64,000 nt of DNA from JBFWYO01 sp050186335 (GTDB taxonomy: Bacteria; Pseudomonadota; Alphaproteobacteria; Bin65), in NCBI GenBank assembly GCA_050186335.1, contig JBFWYO010000001.1, positions 62,001 through 126,000 of the forward strand. Reading direction: 5' to 3'. The notes beneath the pieces were generated by a model, which was not told where the DNA came from, did no database searches, and was given only the letters and a program-made list of their open reading frames with translations. The number at the start of each line of letters is the position of its first letter. The stretch's first letter is position 1. This document shows, piece by piece, positions 43,480-52,375 of the stretch. Position numbers and translations under genes: made by a program.

Positions 43480-43491
43480 GCAAGCGCTTGC
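43480..43491. promoter_or_regulatory. 12-bp palindrome GCAAGCGCTTGC between divergent operons
   Basis: Perfect palindrome GCAAGC/GCTTGC in the 112-bp gap between hutH and the HD gene. Its shape resembles LacI/GntR-type operators, but no such regulator gene is in the window. Could control both divergent units. Confidence 0.4.
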
Positions 43492-43533
43492 GGTTGGATT
43501 ATGCTGGACCTTTCACGGCAGCCAACATAAGCC

Positions 43534-44190
43534 ATGTCCCGCAGCAACGCTCCGAATCCGAATGCGCCCGGTCCTACCGACGGGCTGACGCACGTGCGTA
43601 CGCCGCTGCACAAATCGTCGTGGCGCTACGCCGACGCGCCGTCGCTCGCGGCTATGGGCGCCGAGGAATGGGCGACGCTGAGCCGCCAGCGCAGCGATTT
43701 TTTCGCCGAATACCAGGCTAGAGCCGCGCTCAAGATGCTGCAAAGCACGGCCGACGAACCGAGCTTCGGCTATCAGATCAATATTTTCCGGCACGGGCTG
43801 CAGACCGCCACGCTGCTCCAGCAAGCCGGATACGACGAGGAAACCGTGGTCGTCGCTCTGCTGCACGATATCGGCTTCACCGCGGCGCCGATCACCCACG
43901 GCCGCGTCGCGGCCGCCATGCTGGGGCCGTATATCTCCGAAGAACACCATTGGATGCTCGAACATCACCAAGTGTTCCAGGATTACACGGTCGTCCACTT
44001 GCCGGCCGAGGAACGCAACGCGCGCGAACGCTGGCGCGGGCATAAAGCGTTCGCCTGGACCTGCGAATTCGTCGACAAGTACGACCAACTCTCGCTCCGC
44101 GCCGATGTCGACACATTGCCGCTCGCCTATTTCGAACCGATGGTGCAGCGCTTCTTCCGCAAGAAGCCGCGCCCGCAGCCGACCGAATAA
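43534..44190 (+). CDS. HD-domain protein, candidate diiron oxygenase
   Basis: 218-aa HD protein: FRHGLQTATLLQQAGYDEET.. VALLHDIGFTAAPITHGRVAAA and EHHWMLEHHQVF are the metal-binding His/Asp segments. The layout resembles PhnZ/TmpB-type mixed-valent diiron oxygenases rather than nucleotide phosphohydrolases, but this is inference. It begins the operon with an AhpD-like and an IPNS-like oxygenase, and an N-terminal extension of about 30 residues (APNPNAPGPTDGL..) is probably flexible. Confidence 0.75.
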   Translation: MSRSNAPNPNAPGPTDGLTHVRTPLHKSSWRYADAPSLAAMGAEEWATLSRQRSDFFAEYQARAALKMLQSTADEPSFGYQINIFRHGLQTATLLQQAGYDEETVVVALLHDIGFTAAPITHGRVAAAMLGPYISEEHHWMLEHHQVFQDYTVVHLPAEERNARERWRGHKAFAWTCEFVDKYDQLSLRADVDTLPLAYFEPMVQRFFRKKPRPQPTE

Positions 44191-44213
44191 GCCCGCCGAG
44201 CGAGGAGTTTCGC

Positions 44214-44822
44214 GTGTCCGCCTGGATCAAGCTGATCGACTACGACGACTCGACGGGACCGTTACGGGCCCTCTACGACCGCGTCAAAGGGCCGAACAAC
44301 AAGGTAGACAATGTGATGAAGGCGCACGGGTTGCGCCCGCACACCATGGAAGGCCATTCGGCGCTTTACAAATCGGTGCTGCACCATGCCGGCAACACGA
44401 TGCCGCTCTGGTTCCTCGAATGCCTCGGCATCTACACCAGCCTGACCAATCGGTGCGACTATTCGGTGGCACATCACTTCGCCGGCCTGTCCCGGTTGCT
44501 GAACGACGCGCCGAAGGCCGAAAAGCTCTATAAAGCGCTCGCCGCCGGCACGCCGGAGCAGGCGTTCGACGGCAAGCAGCTTGCGCTGCTGCGCTATGTC
44601 CGAAAGTTGACGCTCGCTCCCGCCGACATGGTCGAAGCCGATGTCGCCGCGCTGCGCGCGGCCGGCTGCGACGACGGCGAGATCCTCGAAGCCAATCAAG
44701 TGTGCGCCTACTTCAACTATTCCAACCGGTTGCTCAACGGCCTGGGCGTGACCACGAAGGGCGATATTCTCGGCCTGTCGCCGCCGAATACCGAGCGACT
44801 GGACGATTGGGAGCATCGCTGA
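44214..44822 (+). CDS. AhpD/carboxymuconolactone decarboxylase-like protein
   Basis: 202-aa peroxidase-related family protein of about double the length of a minimal CMD domain, with TNRCDYSVAHHF, a C-x-x-S variant of the AhpD CxxC motif, so peroxidase activity may be altered. Start GTG 44214 follows GAGGAG at six bases. Second gene of the HD operon; the stop is 2 bp before the next ATG. Confidence 0.83.
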   Translation: MSAWIKLIDYDDSTGPLRALYDRVKGPNNKVDNVMKAHGLRPHTMEGHSALYKSVLHHAGNTMPLWFLECLGIYTSLTNRCDYSVAHHFAGLSRLLNDAPKAEKLYKALAAGTPEQAFDGKQLALLRYVRKLTLAPADMVEADVAALRAAGCDDGEILEANQVCAYFNYSNRLLNGLGVTTKGDILGLSPPNTERLDDWEHR

Positions 44823-44824
44823 GC

Positions 44825-45835
44825 ATGGCTGCATCTTCCGCCACATCCGCTTCGGCCGCGTATGCCACCGCCAAGCAGCTCGATTTCACCGAGATCCCGG
44901 TGATCGACCTGACCCCGCTGGCATCGTCCGACCCGGCAGGGCTGCACAAGGTCGCACGCGACATTCGCGAAGCGTCGACCACGGCCGGCTTCTTCTATGT
45001 CCGCAATCACGGCGTTGGCGCGGAGATCGTCGCCGACGCGTTCGCCGAGTCGCGGCGGTTTTTCGCGCTGCCGCTCGAAGCAAAGCTGCAATTGCCCGTC
45101 AACGCCCGCCATCGCGGCTTCATCAAGGTCGGCGAAGCGAAAATGTATGCCGGCGCCAAGCCGGATCTGAAAGAAAGCTTCGTCTTCGGCCTCGATCTGC
45201 CCGAAAGCGATCCCGACGTGCGCGCCGGCAAGATGCTCATGGGCCCCAACGTATGGCCGGCGGCGCTGCCCAGCCTGCGCCCGGCGCTCGATCGCTATTA
45301 CGCGGCGATCGACGGTTGCGGCCGACGTCTGTTGCGCGCCTTTGCCGTCTCGCTCGATCTGCCGGAGGAGTTTTTCGTCTCGCGCTACACGAAACCGTTG
45401 GCGCGCGGCGCGATCATCTATTATCCGCCGCAGCCGCCGGATCTCGGCAAGGACCAGTTCGGCGTCGGCGCACATACCGATTACGGCTGCATTACGCTGT
45501 TGGCTCAGGACATGAACGGCGGATTGCAGGTGCGCAATCGCGCCGGCGAATGGGTCGCGGCGATGCCGATAGCGGACACGTTCGTGATCAATATCGGCGA
45601 TCTCATGGCGCGCTGGACCAACGACAAGTTCGCGTCCAACCCGCACCGCGTGGTCAACAGTTCCGGCCGCGAGCGCTATTCGATCGCGATGTTCTACGAC
45701 CCGCATTACGACACCGAAATCGAAACCATCACCAGTTGCATCGGGCCCGGCGAAGCGGCGCGTTATGCACCCACCACCTGCGGCGCCTACATCAAGAGCC
45801 GCTTCGACGCGGCCTTCCAGTATCGCAAGCCGTAA
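44825..45835 (+). CDS. Isopenicillin N synthase-like Fe(II)/2-oxoglutarate oxygenase
   Basis: 336-aa oxygenase of the 2OG-Fe(II)/IPNS family. N-terminal DIOX_N (about 20-150) with IPVIDLTPL, catalytic H217-x-D219 in GAHTDYG, distal His274 in NPHRVV and R-x-S in RERYSIAMF for 2-oxoglutarate. Active on a small substrate, hydroxylating or desaturating it. Third gene of the HD-AhpD-oxygenase unit. ATG is 2 bp past the previous stop. Confidence 0.92.
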   Translation: MAASSATSASAAYATAKQLDFTEIPVIDLTPLASSDPAGLHKVARDIREASTTAGFFYVRNHGVGAEIVADAFAESRRFFALPLEAKLQLPVNARHRGFIKVGEAKMYAGAKPDLKESFVFGLDLPESDPDVRAGKMLMGPNVWPAALPSLRPALDRYYAAIDGCGRRLLRAFAVSLDLPEEFFVSRYTKPLARGAIIYYPPQPPDLGKDQFGVGAHTDYGCITLLAQDMNGGLQVRNRAGEWVAAMPIADTFVINIGDLMARWTNDKFASNPHRVVNSSGRERYSIAMFYDPHYDTEIETITSCIGPGEAARYAPTTCGAYIKSRFDAAFQYRKP

Positions 45836-45926
45836 GGTTTTCGGCGCACCACGCGGCTTGCGCGCTGTACTGCACACAGGCAAGATTGATGCCCGTTTAG
45901 CGACATCTCACATTCGAGGGGAAATC

Positions 45927-46736
45927 ATGTTTCGCAAGCAAGCGCTCGGTTTCGCGTCCGCGTTCGCCGTCCTGTTCGCGATCGGTGCGTCCAACCTTCC
46001 GGCCCAGGCCCAGCAGCAAGCCGAATCGCGCCTGCAGAAGGTACAGAAAGCCGGCGTGCTGCGCGTCGGCACCACCGGAGATTTCAACCCGATGTCGTTC
46101 CGCGACCCGGCGGACAATCAATACAAAGGCTTCGACATCGACGCGATGACGCAGCTCGCCAAGGATCTCGGCGTCAAGGTCGAATGGGTGCAAACCGATT
46201 GGGCGACTCTGATCACCGGTGTCGTGTCCAATCGTTACGACATTTTCGCCGGCGGCTCGTCGATCAACGTCGCGCGCGCGAAAGTCGCGGCTTTCACCGT
46301 GCCCTATTTCGAGGCTGGTACGGTGCCGCTCGTGCTGAGGGAGAACGCGGCCAAGTTCAAGAACTGGGAGGCGATCAACCAAAGCGGCGTCAAGGTTGCC
46401 GTTACGCTCGGCACCGTCTTCGCCGATCACGCGAAGCAGCATTTCCCCAAGGCGACCATCACCACGATCCAGTCGCCGGCGAACGGCTACCAGGAAGTGC
46501 TGGCCAAGCGGGCGGAAGTGACGATCACGAGCAATGTCGAAGCTTCGTCGCTGATCCAGCGTTACAAGGAAATGACGCTGGTGGCCGATGCAACGCCGCG
46601 CAATCGCCGGCCGTTTGGCTACGTGGTGGCGCAGGACGATGCGGCCTGGGTCAACTTCCTCAATACGTGGGTTACGTTGAAGAAGCTCGAAGGCTTTTTC
46701 GACGGCCTCGAAGCCAAGTGGATGCCGAAGAACTGA
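45927..46736 (+). CDS. Amino-acid ABC transporter substrate-binding protein
   Basis: 269-aa periplasmic binding protein (family 3). Signal peptide about 1-29 cleaved near AQAQQ. RVGTTGDFNPMSFRDP and YDIFAGGSSINVARAKVAAF, VAVTLGTVFADH are typical of polar amino-acid/opine binding; similar to cyclohexadienyl dehydratase-like members too. GAGGGGAAATC precedes ATG 45927. Followed by a permease. Confidence 0.88.
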   Translation: MFRKQALGFASAFAVLFAIGASNLPAQAQQQAESRLQKVQKAGVLRVGTTGDFNPMSFRDPADNQYKGFDIDAMTQLAKDLGVKVEWVQTDWATLITGVVSNRYDIFAGGSSINVARAKVAAFTVPYFEAGTVPLVLRENAAKFKNWEAINQSGVKVAVTLGTVFADHAKQHFPKATITTIQSPANGYQEVLAKRAEVTITSNVEASSLIQRYKEMTLVADATPRNRRPFGYVVAQDDAAWVNFLNTWVTLKKLEGFFDGLEAKWMPKN

Positions 46737-46766
46737 CGCGCCGCACGCGTGGCCCGATCCGGCGGC

Positions 46767-47540
46767 ATGTTCGGAACGACGCGCGGCTTCGGCCGCGCGT
46801 TCGCTTTTGTGGCGGTCGCGGCGGCGCTGGCCGGATGCGGCGCCACCTCGTACAGCTGGGGCTGGCACGTCATCTTGCCGGAGACGCCGCAGGGCCGCGC
46901 CAACCTGGCGTTCCTGATCGACGGCTTGTGGATGACGGTCATGCTGTCGGTCGTCTCGATCATGGCCGCCGTCGTGCTCGGCATGATCGTCGCCATGTGC
47001 GCGCTGTCGCCGAACAAGGCGCTGAACTGGATCAACCGGATTTACGTCGAAGGCGTGCGCGCGGTGCCGCTGCTCGTGCTGCTGTTGTGGGTCTATTACG
47101 GGCTGCCGGTGGTCATGGGCCTGCAGCTCGGCGTGTTCATGGCGGGCGTGGTATCGCTGGCGCTCAGCGACAGCGCATTCGAAGCCGAAATCTTCCGCGC
47201 CGGGATCCAGTCGATCGCCAAGGGCCAGAGCGAAGCCGCCTACAGCGTCGGCTTGAGCAAGTGGCACACGTTTCGGCTCGTCGTCCTGCCGCAGGCGATC
47301 CGCCGTATTCTACCGGCGCTCGGCAATCAATTCGTCTATGTGTTGAAAATGTCGTCGCTGATTTCGGTGATCGGCGCGCAGGAATTGACGCGCAAGGCCA
47401 CCGAGCTGATCGTCATCGAACCGCGCCCGCTGGAGATCTATACCTTCCTGGTCATCGAGTACCTGCTCCTGATCCTGCTCGTCTCCTGGCTGGTGCGGCG
47501 CATGGAGAAAAAGATGGCGCAGGCCGGCAGGCAGCATTGA
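46767..47540 (+). CDS. Polar amino-acid ABC transporter permease
   Basis: 257-aa His/Glu/Gln/Arg-type permease. EAA-loop EAAYSVGLSKWHTFRLVVLPQ, four or five helices. The N-terminus (AFVAVAAALAGCGATSYSWGW) resembles a lipoprotein signal, odd for a permease, and may simply be the first helix. ATG 46767 is used; a GTG at 46749 would add six residues. No ATPase gene follows, so it needs one from elsewhere. Confidence 0.87.
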   Translation: MFGTTRGFGRAFAFVAVAAALAGCGATSYSWGWHVILPETPQGRANLAFLIDGLWMTVMLSVVSIMAAVVLGMIVAMCALSPNKALNWINRIYVEGVRAVPLLVLLLWVYYGLPVVMGLQLGVFMAGVVSLALSDSAFEAEIFRAGIQSIAKGQSEAAYSVGLSKWHTFRLVVLPQAIRRILPALGNQFVYVLKMSSLISVIGAQELTRKATELIVIEPRPLEIYTFLVIEYLLLILLVSWLVRRMEKKMAQAGRQH

Positions 47541-47541
47541 C

Positions 47542-48318
47542 TCAGTTGGGTAGCGCCGCCAGGAACTGCTGATAGTCGGCGGCGATCTCCGCGGCCGACA
47601 GCTCGATGAATTTCCGCCCGTCCTCGACTCGCGCCAACGTCGGATCCGAGCCGACGCGTCCGTCCGGGTGACGCTTGCGATGGTCGATCGCATCCAGGTA
47701 ATTGTCGCCGCCATGGGTAATGACCGCATCGTCCAAGGCGGGCGGCAGTTTCGGCATCGTCTGGGGAACGATCTTGTCCTCGTAGGCGGCCATGGTTACG
47801 GCGATCTCCGAAGGCGTCGCATGATACCCCTCGCTGTCGCCGTAAAGCCGCTTGCGCCGCGCATCGGTCTGCGGCGGTTCCCACCAGCTCTTCACCTTGC
47901 ACCACACCGGCGAGGTGCCGCCTTGGGTTAGACTATAATCGGCATAAATTTCGTGAAACGCGCTGCGCAGCGGCGCCAGATTGCCGCCGTGGCCGTTGAC
48001 GAAGTAGATGCGCGTAAAGCCCGAGCGCGCGAGCGACTGCACATAGTCCTTCACCACGGCGATCAGCGTGGTCGGCCGCAACGTCATTGTACCGGCGAAA
48101 TCCAAATTGAACTGCGCCTGGCCGACCGTAATCGTCGGCGCTACGAGGGCGTCGGCCAGTTCGCCGGCACGCCGGGCGACGGTCTCGGCGCAGATCGCAT
48201 CCGTGCCCAGCAGCCCGTTCGGCCCGTGCTGTTCGAGCGAGCCGATCGGCACAAAAATGCCGCGCGAACGCTGCAGATAATCGCGCACGTTCTGCCAAGT
48301 GCATAATTCCAGGCGCAT
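47542..48318 (-). CDS. Creatininase-family amidohydrolase
   Basis: 258-aa creatininase-fold metallo-amidohydrolase. Metal ligands in GSLEQHGPNGLLGTD, NGHGGN and SEGYHATPSEIA. The family opens cyclic amides (creatinine, formamides). Converges with the permease gene (1 bp apart) and is therefore a separate transcription unit. ATG 48318 with AGGGAA upstream. The substrate may be an amide derived from the compounds handled by the neighbouring operons; inference. Confidence 0.88.
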   Translation of the reverse strand: MRLELCTWQNVRDYLQRSRGIFVPIGSLEQHGPNGLLGTDAICAETVARRAGELADALVAPTITVGQAQFNLDFAGTMTLRPTTLIAVVKDYVQSLARSGFTRIYFVNGHGGNLAPLRSAFHEIYADYSLTQGGTSPVWCKVKSWWEPPQTDARRKRLYGDSEGYHATPSEIAVTMAAYEDKIVPQTMPKLPPALDDAVITHGGDNYLDAIDHRKRHPDGRVGSDPTLARVEDGRKFIELSAAEIAADYQQFLAALPN

Positions 48319-48405
48319 GGTCGACTGCTTCCCTTGTCGCTGGGGCAATTCTAAGCTCGACGCCGGGGAAAACCAATCCGGCCGACCCCATAGGGCCAAC
48401 GGGCG

Positions 48406-49263
48406 ATGGAAGTCTCGCTGCTGACGTTCAATACCGGTCTGCTGCGCCTGGCGCCGTTCGGCCGCACCGCGCTGGAACCCGCGCCCTGGGTTGAGGCGCG
48501 CGCGCGGGCGCTGCCTGCGGCCCTGCGCGCCATTGATGCCGATATTGTCTGCCTGCAGGAGATTTACGCCGCCCGGCACCGCCGTGCGCTTGCGACGGCC
48601 CTGGCCGATCTCTATCCGCACGCGATATCGCCCCGGCGCGGGGCCAAGATCCTGCCGAGCGGGCTCATGCTGCTGTCGAAATTCGCGGTTGCCGCCCACC
48701 GGTTTCGCGGCTTTCGCGCCGGGCCGTTCGAGGAACGCTGGTTCGTGCAGAAGGGATTTCAGGAAACGATCTTCCGCGCGCCGGACCGGCCGCCGCTGCA
48801 TGTGCTCAACCTGCACGCAACGGCGGGCGGATGGTCGTTCGATCCGGAAGATCCGCGTGCGGACGCGATTCGGGCGCGCCAGATCGACCAGGTGTTGGCG
48901 GCTGCTGACGCGCAAGCCGGAGCGGCGCTCACCCTGATCGTCGGCGATCTGAATGCCGGCCCGCCGGTCTCGATGGGCAATTATGCGCAATTCGGCAAAG
49001 CCGCATGGGTCGACCTTTATGCGCGTAGGCACGGCATGGATGCGGCCGGCACCACGTGGTCCGGCGATCACCCGCTAGCGCGCAACGGGCCGCACAGCCA
49101 CCAGCGGCCGCAACGAATCGATCACGTGTTCGCGCGCGACGGCGCCGTCTCGGTCCTGGATGCGCGGATCGTGTTGCAGGAGCCGGTCGTGGCTGTGCCG
49201 AACGATGCGCCGGTCGGCCTGTCCGACCATTTCGGCGTGCTCGTGAAATTGCGTGCGGTGTGA
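48406..49263 (+). CDS. Endonuclease/exonuclease/phosphatase-family protein (sphingomyelinase-like)
   Basis: 285-aa EEP-fold hydrolase. LTFNTGLL, CLQEIYA, VLNLHATAGG, LIVGDLNAGP, and the C-terminal LSDHFGVLV mark the DNase I-like Mg-dependent active site. Typical of neutral sphingomyelinases and other phosphodiesterases; no signal peptide, so cytosolic. Divergent from the creatininase gene and tail to tail with rimO (4 bp). Confidence 0.88.
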   Translation: MEVSLLTFNTGLLRLAPFGRTALEPAPWVEARARALPAALRAIDADIVCLQEIYAARHRRALATALADLYPHAISPRRGAKILPSGLMLLSKFAVAAHRFRGFRAGPFEERWFVQKGFQETIFRAPDRPPLHVLNLHATAGGWSFDPEDPRADAIRARQIDQVLAAADAQAGAALTLIVGDLNAGPPVSMGNYAQFGKAAWVDLYARRHGMDAAGTTWSGDHPLARNGPHSHQRPQRIDHVFARDGAVSVLDARIVLQEPVVAVPNDAPVGLSDHFGVLVKLRAV

Positions 49264-49267
49264 CGCG

Positions 49268-50656
49268 CTACGCTTTCACGACCGCGCCGTGCAGATCGTA
49301 TTCATCGGCCTTGTCGATCTTCACGCGCACGATATCGCCCGGCTTGACGTGCTTCGCACGTTTGAGATGCACGACACCGTCGATCTCCGGCGCATCGGCA
49401 TGCGAGCGGCCGATGGCGCCCTTGTCGGTCACGGTATCGACGATCACGTCGAGCGTGCGACCGACCTTCTTCTTCAGGCGGGCCGCGGAAATCTTCTGCT
49501 GCTTGCGCATGAAGCGATGCCAGCGTTCCTCTTTGATTTCGTCCGGCACGGCGCCCGGCAGCGCGTTGGCGGCGGCGCCCGCGACCGGCTCATACTTGAA
49601 GCAGCCGACGCGATCCAGCTGCGCATCGTCGAGCCAGTCGAGCAGAAACTCGAACTCTTCCTCGGTCTCGCCGGGAAAGCCGACGATGAAGGTCGAGCGG
49701 ATGGTCAGTTCCGGGCAGATCTTGCGCCATGCACGCACGCGCTCGAGCGTCTTTTCCTGCGCGGCCGGGCGTTTCATGGCCTTGAGGACGCGCGGGCTGG
49801 CGTGCTGAAACGGCACGTCGAGATACGGCAGGATCTTGCCGTCGGCCATCAGCTCGATCGCCTTGTCGACATGCGGATAGGGATAGACGTAATGCAGCCG
49901 CACCCATGCGCCGAGCGTGCCGAGCTGGGTTGCCAGATCGAGGAAGCGCGCGGCGACTTGTTTGCCCTTGTAAGGGCTGGTTGCGTACCTGATGTCCACG
50001 CCGTAGGCGCTGGTGTCCTGGGAGATTACCAGGAGCTCCTTCACGCCGGCCATGACCAGCTTTTCCGCTTCGTACAGCACAGCGGCGGCCGGCCGGCTGA
50101 CCAGATCGCCGCGCAATTGCGGAATGATGCAGAAGCTGCAGCGATTATTGCAGCCTTCGGAAATCTTCAAATACGCGTAGTGGCGCGGCGTCAGCTTGAT
50201 ACCTTCGGCCGGCACTAAATCGACGAACTTGTTGTGCTTGTGCGGCACCGCTTCGTGCACGGCGTCGACCACCGCTTCGTATTGATGTGGGCCGGTTACC
50301 GCCAGCACGTCCGGATGATGCTGCCGGATCAAGTCGGCTTCGGCGCCCATGCAACCGGTCACGATCACGCGGCCGTTCGCGGCGATCGCCTCGCCGATCG
50401 CGTCCAACGATTCCTTGCGCGCCGAATCCAAGAAGCCGCAGGTGTTGACGATGACCGCATCGGCACCTTCGTAGCTGCCCGAAAGCGCGTAACCTTCCGA
50501 GCGCAGTTTGGTCAGGATCCGTTCGGAATCGACCAGGGCCTTGGGGCAGCCCAGGCTGACGATGCCGATCTTCGGCGCTTTCCGGGGCGCCTTCCGGGAC
50601 ACTTTCTGGCTGGCGGTTCTCGACACGATGCGCGGATTCCTTGGGTTTCCGGCCAT
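49268..50656 (-). CDS. rimO: Ribosomal protein S12 methylthiotransferase RimO
   Basis: 462-aa radical-SAM enzyme that methylthiolates Asp of ribosomal protein S12. N-terminal UPF0004 domain with IVSLGCPKALVDSE, NTCGFLDSAR and GCMG Cys ligands; radical-SAM CNNRCSFC motif; TRAM domain at the end (..KHVKPGDIVRVKIDKADEYDLHG). Start ATG 50656 gives MAGNPRNPRIVSRTAS, a basic leader longer than in E. coli. An in-frame shorter start is possible. Confidence 0.95.
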   Translation of the reverse strand: MAGNPRNPRIVSRTASQKVSRKAPRKAPKIGIVSLGCPKALVDSERILTKLRSEGYALSGSYEGADAVIVNTCGFLDSARKESLDAIGEAIAANGRVIVTGCMGAEADLIRQHHPDVLAVTGPHQYEAVVDAVHEAVPHKHNKFVDLVPAEGIKLTPRHYAYLKISEGCNNRCSFCIIPQLRGDLVSRPAAAVLYEAEKLVMAGVKELLVISQDTSAYGVDIRYATSPYKGKQVAARFLDLATQLGTLGAWVRLHYVYPYPHVDKAIELMADGKILPYLDVPFQHASPRVLKAMKRPAAQEKTLERVRAWRKICPELTIRSTFIVGFPGETEEEFEFLLDWLDDAQLDRVGCFKYEPVAGAAANALPGAVPDEIKEERWHRFMRKQQKISAARLKKKVGRTLDVIVDTVTDKGAIGRSHADAPEIDGVVHLKRAKHVKPGDIVRVKIDKADEYDLHGAVVKA

Positions 50657-50815
50657 CTGCGAGGAGTCCGGTGCCGGGCTGGCGTTGTCATATCGGATCG
50701 CCAGGCCCGGCTTCAAGGGGCGCCGCCCCGGCCCGGTCGAATGGCCGCATTTTCCGGGTGTGCCGGGCCGGCCGGACGCGCTATCGAAAGGCCGGGCAAT
50801 GGGGCGTGCGAGAAG

Positions 50816-51997
50816 ATGGCCGAACGGTACGACGTGGTGATTGTGGGCGGCGCGGTGACCGGCAGTTCGGTCGCCTACCATTTGGCTGCCGATTCGGGGT
50901 TCGGCGGTCGCGTACTGGTGCTCGAGCAGGACCCCAGCTATGCCAAGTGTGCCTCGGCCCTGTCCGCCAGTTCGATCCGCCAGCAATTCTCGACCGCGAT
51001 CAACATCCGGATTTCGCTGTTCGGCATCGAGTTCCTGCGCCGGATCGGCGAAATTCTCGAAGTCGACGGGGACAGGCCGAGCGTGCAGTTGCACGAAGGC
51101 GGTTATCTGTTTCTTGCCACATCGGCCGGCCGATCGGTGCTGGCTGAAAATCACGCGCTGCAGACCTCGCTCGGCGCAGATATCCGGTTCTTGCCGCAGC
51201 CGGAACTGACGCAAGCCTTTCCGTGGCTGCGCACCGACGATCTGGCCGCCGGCAGCTGGGGGCGCACCGGCGAGGGCTGGTTCGATGGCTATGGTCTGAT
51301 GCAGGCGTTCCGCCGCAAGGCGCGTTCGCTCGGCGTCGAATATCGTGCCGCGCGCGCCGTCAAAGTCGAGCGGCACGCCGATAAGGCCGTCGCGGTCGTG
51401 TTGGCCGACGGGTCGCGCATCGCCTGTGGCGCCGTGGTCAATGCCGCCGGCGCCGGCGCGCGCGCGTTGGCGGCAAGCGCGGGCGTCGACATTCCCGTGC
51501 ATACGAAGAAGCGGATGGTGTTCACCTTCGCCTGCCGCGAAAAACTGGCGCGCTTCCCGCTCCTGATCGACCCGAGCGGCGTCTACGCTCGTCCGGAAGG
51601 CGAATTGTTTCTGTGCGGGTCGGCGCCGCCGCCCGAAGCCGATCCGGATGCCGACGGCGATTTCGAGGTCGATCATCGGTTTTTCGACGATCATGTGTGG
51701 CCGGTGCTTGCGCGGCGCGTGCCGGCGTTCGAAGCCATCAAGCCGGGCCGGGCCTGGGCCGGGCATTACGATATGAATTTATTCGATCACAATGCGATCG
51801 TCGGGCCTTCCGCCGAATTGCCGAACTTTCATTTCGCCAACGGCTTCAGCGGGCACGGGTTGCAGCAATCGCCGGCGATCGGGCGCGGTCTGGCCGAACT
51901 CATCGTCCATGGCGGCTTCCGCAGCCTCGACCTGTCGCCGTTAGGCTTTGCGCGCCTGGCCGAAGGCCGCAAATTGGCGGAAAAGAACGTGGTTTAA
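50816..51997 (+). CDS. FAD-dependent oxidoreductase (DAO family)
   Basis: 393-aa D-amino-acid-oxidase-fold flavoprotein. VVIVGGAVTGSSVAYHL is the FAD GxGxxG segment at the N-terminus, VNAAGAGARALA the second, and FANGFSGHGLQQSPAIGRGLAEL the C-terminal flavin region. Similar to FOXRED1/sarcosine oxidase-type enzymes that oxidise secondary or D-amines. ATG 50816. Divergent from rimO over a 159-bp region. Confidence 0.9.
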   Translation: MAERYDVVIVGGAVTGSSVAYHLAADSGFGGRVLVLEQDPSYAKCASALSASSIRQQFSTAINIRISLFGIEFLRRIGEILEVDGDRPSVQLHEGGYLFLATSAGRSVLAENHALQTSLGADIRFLPQPELTQAFPWLRTDDLAAGSWGRTGEGWFDGYGLMQAFRRKARSLGVEYRAARAVKVERHADKAVAVVLADGSRIACGAVVNAAGAGARALAASAGVDIPVHTKKRMVFTFACREKLARFPLLIDPSGVYARPEGELFLCGSAPPPEADPDADGDFEVDHRFFDDHVWPVLARRVPAFEAIKPGRAWAGHYDMNLFDHNAIVGPSAELPNFHFANGFSGHGLQQSPAIGRGLAELIVHGGFRSLDLSPLGFARLAEGRKLAEKNVV

Positions 51998-52375
51998 CCG
52001 CCTCGTGCCAGGGCGCCGTCATCCGAAAGCCGATCCGTTGCTGATCGACGTCATTTGGCGGGGCGGAACGAACAGCCGGCGGACCGTCCAGGCGGCTCAG
52101 GTCTCAAGGTCGATCTGAAAGTGCTGTGTATTCTCCGTTCTTCCGGACGACGGTATCGTCCATCGCGGGTGCGATCCTACGTTCGAGTTGCGTGCGGCGA
52201 TCGATTCCTGATCGAATTCGTTACGAAATATTAGGTTATTTGCCACACCTTGTCGGCGCTTGAGTTATCGGGCGCCAAGGCCAAGCTGTGGCTTCTGCAC
52301 GGAAACCGCGCGGTCCGACGTGATGGCGCGTACCGGTCGGTCGTACCTCGCCGCGTCGTTCGATTGGGGGGGGAC
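51998..52375. other. 378-bp upstream region of the response-regulator gene, no gene seen
   Basis: AT-richer toward 52213-52245 (TTCGTTACGAA dyad at 52217-52227, then ATATTAGGTTATTTG), a plausible promoter area for the response regulator. A 6-bp hairpin GGACGA-CGGTA-TCGTCC at 52145-52161 and repeated GATCGA are also present. I see no convincing coding frame. Confidence 0.5.

Noticed and set aside
50657..51766. Upstream extension of the rimO frame
   Set aside because: Open frame continues far upstream of 50656 but runs antisense to the FAD oxidoreductase gene and has no RimO-like sequence.
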